From the NCBI GenBank assembly GCA_951813085.1, contig OX638348.1, positions 2,241,627 to 2,305,626 of the forward strand: a stretch of 64,000 nt of DNA, in the 5' to 3' direction. Source of the stretch: an uncultured Opitutaceae bacterium (GTDB lineage: Bacteria > Verrucomicrobiota > Verrucomicrobiia > Opitutales > Opitutaceae). Below are positions 57,310 through 64,000 of the stretch, piece after piece. Both the position numbers and the translations under genes were made by a program. The notes under the pieces are model-generated. The model had not been told where the DNA came from, made no database searches, and saw only the letters and a list, made by a program, of their open reading frames with translations. Within the stretch, counting starts at the first letter, position 1; each line of letters opens with the position of its first letter.

Positions 57310-57535
57310 TGTGGAAATTGACTGGGGATATCTTTGCAATTCGTGAGCGAACATAAGAGTCGCCTGGGATCTGTCAAAGAAAGCCTCGCCAAATAGCCTT
57401 AGCTACCGAAAGACACTGCGATAGGCTCCAAGTTCACTCAAATTCCCACATTTCGTCCGCTTTCAATCGAACGTGCGATCAGCCCGTCGCTCCAGCCGCT
57501 ATAAGCGCCGCCCGAATCCACTCCCACAACGAGAA

Positions 57536-57570
57536 GGGCCGGACACCCAAGAGTGTCCGGCCCCGTTGTT
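57536..57570 (-). terminator. Strong hairpin terminator (probably bidirectional)
   Basis: Perfect 11-bp G+C-rich stem GGGCCGGACAC/GTGTCCGGCCC (57536-57546 with 57553-57563) and a six-base loop, followed on the plus strand by CGTTGTTTTC. It ends the TonB-domain gene (minus strand). Confidence 0.75.
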
Positions 57571-57593
57571 TTCGATTTCAGTGTAATCTCGCC

Positions 57594-57977
57594 TTATCTC
57601 ATTGCCAGCGAACTATTTAGTTCCTGAGCAACGAAGGGTATGCGGACCTTTGACGGTACCGATTCACCCTCAATCTGAGCGGGAAGGAACTTCCATCGTT
57701 TCGCCGCTCGTACAACCGTCGTATTGTGGCGAGAATCGGTCGATCTCAGGACCTTGGCGCTTGTCACCTTGCCCTTCGAGTCAACCGTTACCAATACGTC
57801 GATTTTCAGGTTCACAGGCGCAGCCCGCAGCAAAGGCCTTACGACCTCCGTTGGTACGGCAACACCTTCGAAACCCTGGTGTTTTTCCACATAAGCTTGC
57901 TCGTAAGCAGGTTCTGATTTCGCAATCAGAGGGCCCGCTAACGCGAACAAGCATATCATCCCTATACGTCTTTTCAT
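57594..57977 (-). CDS. TonB C-terminal-domain protein
   Basis: 127 residues with a signal peptide (MKRRIGMICLFALAGPLIA). The C-terminal ~80 residues (VNLKIDVLVTVDSKGKVTSAKVLRSTD... AAKRWKFLPAQIEGESVPSKVRIPFV) match the TonB_C domain that links inner-membrane energy to outer-membrane receptors. No transmembrane anchor beyond the signal, so it may be a soluble periplasmic TonB-like protein. The 58-58.2 kb gap upstream has no gene. Confidence 0.83.
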   Translation of the reverse strand: MKRRIGMICLFALAGPLIAKSEPAYEQAYVEKHQGFEGVAVPTEVVRPLLRAAPVNLKIDVLVTVDSKGKVTSAKVLRSTDSRHNTTVVRAAKRWKFLPAQIEGESVPSKVRIPFVAQELNSSLAMR

Positions 57978-58218
57978 ATTAGTTTTGTTTATGAACTAAC
58001 GTCTCCCCTCAGTATCCCAATCGCAGGACACTGCGACAGAGACAAACGACATAAATCGTATCCAATTTTTGGTGTCAATTTTCGAATTGCGACAATCAAG
58101 TCACGAAATAATTCCCGCAAAGCGGTCCAGCGTGCAACCCGCTTTCCCTCAAAGCTATACCCTGCTTAAATCCAATTAAGATTGAGTCGCCCAATTCTGC
58201 GCCAACAAGAACGATCGC

Positions 58219-59235
58219 CTAATCCCTCGAGCCCTCACCCACTAGCATGCTCCAAAGCTGGCCTCCCGACTCCGCTCGAGCTTGGCGAAAGCTGACGAAC
58301 GGGGCATGCCGGTCCTGTTTAGACGCATCGAATTCAATGCCCCATAACGGCAAGATCGAATTGGGCAGGACGGCGTAGCGAGCGTCCCCGATAATCATCG
58401 GCTTTTCTGGATGCCACGCCAGATAGCCATCCGAAAAATGCTCGAAGCGATCCAGGTCCTTCCAAAGAGGAGACGCTTCATCGAGTGTCTCCCTCAGCCC
58501 CGCCAGGTCCACTTTCTCGGTCACCGCACCTTCGAAGATCGTGGGAGTTTGACCAAAGAACCCCACACGAACCGCATCCACGTAAATCTGGTCATCCCGC
58601 TCGTACATCGAGCGCCAGAGAAGCAGGTTTCCGATCGATGGCTTTACTGTGAATCGAGTCGCATCGCTGTGGCCACGCTCTCCCGCCAGCTCTCTACCCA
58701 CGCTGGAAGCCCGATCGTTCTGGACGACACCCAGCAGCAAATATCCAAGGGCGAATGCCAGGCCTATCCGGGGAAAGAAGCGATTCCGCCGCGCGAATCC
58801 TATTCCCAATGCGACGAGCAATCCGAGCGTGAAAATCGGATCGATAATGGAGATGATATTCCAGGCGATGCGCGCATTGCTAAACGGCCATAATAGCTGA
58901 GTGCCATAGCTCGTACACGCATCTAGGAGTCCCGCGGTCGCATAACCCGCAATCGCGAATACAAAAAGTTCCTTGAATGACCGGCGCGATCTCAGCAACA
59001 GCCAGAAAACTCCCGCGCACAACAGGCCGCCGATGGGAATGAATGCCAGTGAATGCGTGAAGTGCCGATGAAATTCGATATTAAGCAAGGGATCGCTCTC
59101 AGATCGTATGAAGATATCCGCATCCGCTAGCATGCCTCCCGCCCATCCGACGAGCAGCGCCAATCGCGCTTGCTTGGGCTCCGCCAGGGAGGTGGACGCG
59201 ATCGCGCCCAATGCGCCTTGGCTTATCGGATCCAT
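58219..59235 (-). CDS. Metal-dependent membrane hydrolase (PF04307/YdjM-like)
   Basis: 338 residues. DPISQGALGAIAS opens the chain, and the metal motif FHRHFTHSLAF follows at about 54-64. Several membrane helices come next (LAFIPIGGLLCAGVFWLLL, VFAIAGYATAGLLDACTSYG, IISIIDPIFTLGLLVALGIG). The soluble C-terminal half lacks known motifs. PF04307 proteins are inner-membrane putative metal-dependent hydrolases. A minus-strand hairpin with TTTT lies at 59304-59323, just upstream of the start. Confidence 0.85.
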   Translation of the reverse strand: MDPISQGALGAIASTSLAEPKQARLALLVGWAGGMLADADIFIRSESDPLLNIEFHRHFTHSLAFIPIGGLLCAGVFWLLLRSRRSFKELFVFAIAGYATAGLLDACTSYGTQLLWPFSNARIAWNIISIIDPIFTLGLLVALGIGFARRNRFFPRIGLAFALGYLLLGVVQNDRASSVGRELAGERGHSDATRFTVKPSIGNLLLWRSMYERDDQIYVDAVRVGFFGQTPTIFEGAVTEKVDLAGLRETLDEASPLWKDLDRFEHFSDGYLAWHPEKPMIIGDARYAVLPNSILPLWGIEFDASKQDRHAPFVSFRQARAESGGQLWSMLVGEGSRD

Positions 59236-59303
59236 TGGGTCCTTCTACACTTCAAGATGATCATGCCAAATGCATATACAGCCTTCCCTCGGCGCCAATT
59301 CAA

Positions 59304-59323
59304 AAGAGCGCTGAGGCGCTCTT
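59304..59323 (-). terminator. Possible terminator hairpin
   Basis: Eight-bp stem AAGAGCGC/GCGCTCTT with a four-base loop. On the minus strand it is followed by TTTTG. It could end a minus-strand transcript reaching here from the YchJ-like gene, but the distance is long. Confidence 0.4.
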
Positions 59324-59441
59324 GACCTGAAAGTGGGAGCCTACAGAGTCGAACGCGATAAGATGAAGCTAGACCATATCCAACTCGCTATGCCAAAAGG
59401 CGGCGAAGATGCAAAATAACGAATAAACCGCTATCAGCGCT

Positions 59442-59723
59442 ATGGAAAAAGGGCGATACGAGCCAAACGACGAGGGATACATCAATGATCACGTGCGCGA
59501 TGCAGCCGAAAGCATCGCCAACGCGATCCACGTGTATTGCGAAGGACATTACGCCCATAGCAATGCTCGCGACATTCCGAGCGATCATCCTCTGGTATCC
59601 ATCATGCGCATTCTCGAAGAACTGGATGAGGAGACGGCGGAACGCGCCAATCGGGTCCACGACCCCAAGTGTTTCAAGATTCACAAGCCTACCCAGAAAG
59701 CGAAAACCCGCTGGAACATTTAA
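59442..59723 (+). CDS. Small soluble protein (unknown)
   Basis: 93 residues (MEKGRYEPNDEGYINDHVRD... KAKTRWNI), acidic in the first two-thirds, no membrane segment or signal. A helical middle (AAESIANAIHVYCEGHYAHS, SIMRILEELDEETAERANRV) suggests a small all-alpha protein. No family recognised. Converges with the YchJ-like gene 54 bp away. Confidence 0.55.
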   Translation: MEKGRYEPNDEGYINDHVRDAAESIANAIHVYCEGHYAHSNARDIPSDHPLVSIMRILEELDEETAERANRVHDPKCFKIHKPTQKAKTRWNI

Positions 59724-59777
59724 AGGATGTCAATCGGCTGAAAGCGGCGCCCGTAAGGTGCGGAACGAGGCAATCCC

Positions 59778-60206
59778 CTATCCTTTGTCGTCGAGATATT
59801 TCCAGACGCCTTTGTAGCGTTTGAATCGCGAGCGTTCGTGTAGTTCGAAGGGTTCGCCATTAACGAAGTACTCCGCGATGAACTCGACCTTTCCCATCTT
59901 GTCCTCTTCCAAACCCCCGCTTTCACCAACGATCGTTAGAAAGCTCCAATTCGCCTGGTAAATCGTCTTCTGCAGCTCCTGCTTCAACGTCGCGTCCCGG
60001 GCATCCGGATGCGTCGTCTCTACCAAGTAATCCACTTTTCGAAAAAAATAAGCGCTGTATCGCGAGCGCATGAGCTGGACCGCGGTCTTCGGCTTAGCCT
60101 TGCCATTATGGAAGGGGCGGCAGCAAATGCCATAGTTGAGCTGGCTCTTGCATGGACACAAAGAGATCTCGCGTTCCGTCGGTATGCGCTTCTTGGGCTT
60201 TTCCAT
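59778..60206 (-). CDS. YchJ-like UPF0225 protein
   Basis: 142 residues from ATG 60206 (MEKPKKRIPTEREIS); the longer frame adds an unlikely N-terminus. CPCKSQLNYGICCRPFHNGK is the SEC-C-like cysteine cluster of the YchJ family, and AVQLMRSRYSAYFFRKVDYLVETTHP is its NTF2-like domain opening. Probably cytoplasmic, zinc-binding. It directly follows the PQQ propeller gene (38 bp). Confidence 0.85.
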   Translation of the reverse strand: MEKPKKRIPTEREISLCPCKSQLNYGICCRPFHNGKAKPKTAVQLMRSRYSAYFFRKVDYLVETTHPDARDATLKQELQKTIYQANWSFLTIVGESGGLEEDKMGKVEFIAEYFVNGEPFELHERSRFKRYKGVWKYLDDKG

Positions 60207-60244
60207 ACGGCCCCTAGACTTTGATCGATCCGGATTACTCAAAG

Positions 60245-61786
60245 CTATTCTGACAGGGGCAGTCGATAGCAGGCCACTTCCAGATGATTGCGAAGCAGCA
60301 GGTATGGCCCTGCCAACGCGGGAGGGTTCCAACTTTTGCCTTCAAGCGCGGGAAACGAGCCCAACACAACCGGTTCCTCTGGGTTCGGCTCCAGGAGCAG
60401 CGCGTCTCCATTTTCCGCCAATACCAAAATCCAATCGTCCCCGAGCAGCAGCTGACCATGACCGTAGCGTCCCTTCTTCCAGGTCCGGCGCCCCGTTTCC
60501 GTGTCGATACATGTCATCATGCCATCATCCAGCCCATAGAGGTAGCCATCTCGATAGACGAAATTGTTGAACTTGGCCTTCAAGTGCAGGGTCCGCCAGG
60601 CTTCCTCAGCTTTGTATCCAGATTCCGTGCGCACGATTTCGAACATTGACGCCCCTGCTCCATATCCGCTCGACACCACGAAGCGATTGTCAGGCAATTG
60701 CACCGGAACCGCAACGCGCGGCGTGCCCGTAGAACGCTTCCATGGAAAGGTCCAGAGAACGGAGCCATCATTGGGGCTATGAGCTGATACGCCGCCTCGA
60801 TTGAATATGAGGAATTGCGTTTCTCCATGAACTTCGAACGCCACCGGTGAGCTCCAATGAGCCTTGTCGTCGCCACCGCTCCACACTTCCGTTCCCGTCA
60901 GCTTGTCGTAGGCAACAAGGGTGCGCCCGTCACTTCCTCCCGCATTCAAAATCAGCAAGCCGTCATGGATCAATGGCGAACCCGCTACGCCCCATTCCGG
61001 CAAGGGCGCCTCATTCGATTCGAGGAGATTGAATGAGAAACGCTCTGCTCCCGTTGTCAATTCACGGCAAGCCACAAAGCCCAAACCGCCTACCGTATAG
61101 ACACGATCGCCATCGATGGCCGGCGTCGCTCTGGGGCCAACGCCCCCAAGCGGATTGTCGTAGCGAGCGCTATTTGACTCCTGCCAAATCAGCTCGCCTG
61201 AAACGAGATTGTAGCACGAGACAAGCTCCTCCTCGCCGGATTGCTCCTGCGTAACCGCATACGGGCCCGATATGGCGAATCCTGACCAGGATTCTCCGAT
61301 TGGCTTCCGCCACAGCAACGCAGGCGAATTCGTTTCCCAATCCTTTGCTAAGCTCAAGTCCGGTACGGACGCATTGCGATGCTGACCCAGAAATTGCGGG
61401 AAGCTCGCGGCATTCAGAATAGCGTCATCGGTGGCCACGCCGCGCTCAATCGCCATCGGCTTGGACCATTTCCACCTAAAGATCGGAACTAGGTCCCCAG
61501 ATACCCCTCCAAATTCAACGGTACCCGCTAGAATCGCGAGCGTCAGGGCAAGCCCTCCGACTGAAATCAAGCGTGTTCGCCAGGGTGTCCGCGAAAACGC
61601 AACCAGCCAAATAAAGGCCAGGGCGACGCACGTTGCCCCGAGCCCAATCAATTTCATTACCAAGACCTGCCTCGTATCCGCATCGTCCCCATGGGCCGCT
61701 ACAAAATAAATCGCGGCCCCAAGACCCAAAAGGCCGATCAACATCAATGGCCACCAACGAATCCCTTTCCCTACACGCTCTTTCAT
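60245..61786 (-). CDS. Membrane-anchored PQQ-like beta-propeller
   Basis: 513 residues. Three hydrophobic helices in the first ~105 residues (WWPLMLIGLLGLGAAIYFV, LIGLGATCVALAFIWLVAF, LISVGGLALTLAILAGTV) anchor it. The rest is a PQQ_2-type propeller: FPQFLGQHRNASVPD, CYNLVSGELIWQES, YDKLTGTEVWSGGDD, SPNDGSVLWTFPW, CIDTETGRRTWKKG. Blades face the periplasm. An intact counterpart for judging the truncated PQQ gene at 41.8 kb. Function unknown. Confidence 0.83.
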   Translation of the reverse strand: MKERVGKGIRWWPLMLIGLLGLGAAIYFVAAHGDDADTRQVLVMKLIGLGATCVALAFIWLVAFSRTPWRTRLISVGGLALTLAILAGTVEFGGVSGDLVPIFRWKWSKPMAIERGVATDDAILNAASFPQFLGQHRNASVPDLSLAKDWETNSPALLWRKPIGESWSGFAISGPYAVTQEQSGEEELVSCYNLVSGELIWQESNSARYDNPLGGVGPRATPAIDGDRVYTVGGLGFVACRELTTGAERFSFNLLESNEAPLPEWGVAGSPLIHDGLLILNAGGSDGRTLVAYDKLTGTEVWSGGDDKAHWSSPVAFEVHGETQFLIFNRGGVSAHSPNDGSVLWTFPWKRSTGTPRVAVPVQLPDNRFVVSSGYGAGASMFEIVRTESGYKAEEAWRTLHLKAKFNNFVYRDGYLYGLDDGMMTCIDTETGRRTWKKGRYGHGQLLLGDDWILVLAENGDALLLEPNPEEPVVLGSFPALEGKSWNPPALAGPYLLLRNHLEVACYRLPLSE

Positions 61787-61910
61787 GCTCGTCTCACTAT
61801 AAGGCGTTGATCCGCTCTGATGGCAAGCTGGGAAATCTCAGTACGGGAAATCCATTCCAGCCTCAGGATTTCCTCAAGCAGTCGTTCATTTTAGAATTTC
61901 AGCAGGATTC

Positions 61911-61946
61911 GTAACATCTTTGTAACTACGTTTCCATAAAGTAACA
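61911..61946 (+). promoter_or_regulatory. Direct GTAAC repeats upstream of the phytase-like gene
   Basis: GTAACA (61911), GTAACT (61922) and GTAACA (61941) are spaced 11 and 19 bp apart, about 115-150 bp before the ATG at 62062. An 11-bp direct-repeat period recalls PhoB/PhoP boxes in other phyla, so a phosphate regulon control is possible. The sequence match to any known consensus is weak. Confidence 0.25.
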
Positions 61947-62061
61947 ATTGGCGAATTGAGATAAGGAAGCGAAGTTGAAAACGTATCGCGCATTCCGGAA
62001 AGCGACACTCGCTTCGCCGGAGAAACTGTTCTCAAAAAATCGCATACACCAACATTAGAAG

Positions 62062-64000
62062 ATGAAATTATCGCCCAAGCTCATAAGCTTTATCGTCGCG
62101 TTGATCGCGACTCTAGTAATCACTCTGCTGACACTAGGCGGCGGTCGTGACGACCAAGCAGCCGCAAAGCAGATCCAAAAAACCATCAAGCTGCTCCAAA
62201 GCTACATAGACAAGAATGATGAAGGCCCTGGCGGGAAACCTGATCGCCCGAATTATTTTCGCCGTATTGCAACCTTCCCCGTATTCACCAATACGGATAT
62301 CGACGATGAAACCGTATCAGAGATCGTAGCGGCAACCGAAGACGGAATGACTCTCGTCTACACAGACAGCGAAAAGGAACTGATCGGATTTGTCGACATT
62401 TCGGATCCTTATTACCCCGAACCAGATGGGGTCGTTGAATTGGACGGTGAACCAACCTCCGTAACCGTCGTCGGTGACTATGCGCTGGCGTGCATCAATA
62501 CGAGCGAGGATTTCGTCGATACTAGCGGAGTACTGGTTGTAATTGATATTATCGGACGATCCATCGTTCATGAAATACCGCTCGGAGGACAACCTGATGC
62601 CATTGCGGCTAGCCCGGACGGACGTTATGCGGGTATCATTATCGAGAACGAACGCGACGAGGACGATGGTCCTAACGACGGCGCCCCTCCCCAGCTTCCC
62701 TCCGGGTTCGTAGTCATTGTCGATCTAGTCGGAGATCCCGAGACTTGGACGACACGGGAAGTCAGCCTGGTAGATGTCGCCGACAAGTTCCCTTCGGATG
62801 CAGAACCTGAATACATCGACATCAATCACCGCAACATCGCTGCCATAAGCTTGCAGGAGAACAATCACATTGCCCTGATCAATCTCAGGACTGGAAAAGC
62901 CGTAAAGGACTTCTCCGCAGGCACTGTGGATCTCAAGTATGTCGATACAGAAGAAAACGAGCTCATCGAACTCAACTCTAGTCTCTACGATGTCCCTCGT
63001 GAACCAGACGCTCTCACTTGGATAGGAAACGATCGTATCGCTACTGCTGATGAGGGCGATCTTGACGGGGGTAGCCGCGGTTTCACGATTTACAATCGAT
63101 ACGGAAATATCCGGCTTTACCTCCGGAAACAATGACGACCACTTGATGGCGATGATCGGACACTATCCCGAGGAGCGTTCGGAGAACAAAGGCAACGAGC
63201 CGGAAGGCATCGAGTACGCCAAGTACGGCCGCGACCACCTCCTCTTCGTGGGATCGGAGCGCTCGAGCATCGTTTCTGTCTACAAGCTGGGTGACCGTCG
63301 TAGGGAAAAGCCCTCCTTCATACAAGCGTTGCCCGCAGGCGTGGGTCCTGAAGGTCTCCTCGCCTTGCCAAACCGGAATTTGCTCGTAGTGGCAAGCGAG
63401 GTCGATGACAGAGGCGACAAGATTCGCTCGTCCATCTCGATATACAAGCGCGGATATCGCACGCCTACCTACCCGACCATCGCATCCAAAGAGCGACGCA
63501 ACGGCACTCCGATACCTTGGGCTGCCCTTTCCGCTCTTGCTGCTCATCCGCGCAAGTCCAAAGTCGCTTGGACAGTTTACGATAGTTTCTACAGAAAGAG
63601 CCGTATCTTCAAAATGGATATATCCGATAGTCCTGCGATTATCAACAGGGAGATCGTCATCAAAGACACTTACGGAAAGTTCGCGGAAGCGATCGAGGAA
63701 GCCAACGGTGATTTCGCAGACGCAGTAGACGGTATCTACGGAGAAAGCTTCGTCGGTATCAGCGCTGAGAGCCTATTTAACGACGACGACACGATCAATG
63801 TGGATCCGGAAGGACTTGCCAAGCGCGCCGGAAATGGGTTCTGGGTCGCTTCGGAAGGAGCGCGTACCGTCGGTGAAACCGACGACGGAGATCCCGTGCC
63901 CGTATCGAAATTGAACTGGCTCTTTCGTGTAAACAACAAGGGCCACATCATGGAAGTCGTGGCGCCGCCACTAGAAACGAACCTCAAGCAAATTCGATTT
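62062..64000 (+). pseudogene. Secreted phytase-like/esterase-like propeller, one frameshift, C-terminus beyond the window
   Basis: The first frame (62062-63135) has a signal or anchor (LISFIVALIATLVITLLTLGG) and YVTN/propeller blades (AIAASPDGRYAGIIIENER... VVIVDLVG), to SRGFTIYNRYGN. At about 63105-63112 an extra base shifts the frame. The next frame, open to the end of the window, reads SGFTSGNNDDHLMAMIGHYPEERSENKG-EPEGIEYA. Near 63.8 kb it carries DPEGLAKRAGNGFWVASEGART, the core of phytase-like (PF13449) domains. At least 645 residues. Whether the frameshift is real or an error needs reads. Confidence 0.72.

Noticed and set aside
1..64000. Uniform sequencing error as the cause of all broken genes
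   Set aside because: About 16 lesions fall in roughly 14 kb of genes while tens of kilobases of long genes between them have none. It cannot be excluded for individual homopolymer shifts.

Overview
The window looks like a chromosomal segment of a Verrucomicrobiota bacterium, probably of the Opitutae/Puniceicoccaceae type and probably marine. This is inferred from family content, not from a phylogenetic marker. It holds four formylglycine sulfatases, two DUF1552+DUF1592 pairs, a DUF1501+DUF1549/1553 pair, a DUF6797 propeller gene, a DUF4266/DUF3570/TlpA cluster and several Tat-exported enzymes. These are typical of the Planctomycetes-Verrucomicrobia group. No rRNA, tRNA or CRISPR array was seen.

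Layout. 0-8 kb: a partial sulfatase, a thioredoxin-like protein, then a run of broken genes (alpha/beta hydrolase, SRPBCC/GyrI-like, MFS transporter, DUF3570, TlpA-Ig) around an intact DUF4266 lipoprotein. 8-23 kb: an intact catabolic block with three enolase-superfamily enzymes (one a clear D-galactonate dehydratase, dgoD), an MFS acid-sugar transporter, an HpcH/HpaI aldolase, two sulfatases, a DUF5060 glycoside-hydrolase-like protein, a PQQ-type propeller and a sialidase-like propeller. Together these fit desulfation, cleavage and dehydratase/aldolase degradation of a sulfated acidic glycan. 23-39 kb: two convergent DUF1552-DUF1592 modules, a sulfatase, a TIR-membrane protein with a suspicious upstream coding stretch, and a DUF1501-PSD1 pair carrying CxxCH haem motifs.

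39-46.8 kb is a damaged, repeat-rich zone: a broken DUF6797 gene butted tail to tail against a truncated PQQ gene, a broken esterase, tracts of degenerate 7-base repeats able to form large hairpins, two copies of a ~110 bp hairpin element, and a degenerate IS256-family element. 46.8-49.3 kb is an AT-richer run of small promoterless-looking genes all on the minus strand. Each is followed by an attC-like recombination site, so it looks like an integron gene-cassette array without a visible integrase (CALIN). The IS has landed in the last cassette.

49.7-64 kb is mostly housekeeping: Nudix, RecF, the queuosine genes queE-queD-queC, a broken M16 peptidase, an NHL/SMP-30-like propeller, a TonB-domain protein, a PF04307 membrane hydrolase, a YchJ-like protein, a membrane-anchored PQQ propeller and a frameshifted phytase-like propeller running off the right edge.

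Nine genes carry nonsense codons and/or frameshifts, clustered in a few places, while the long genes between them are intact. This points to real gene decay more than to uniform sequencing error, but the raw reads should be checked.
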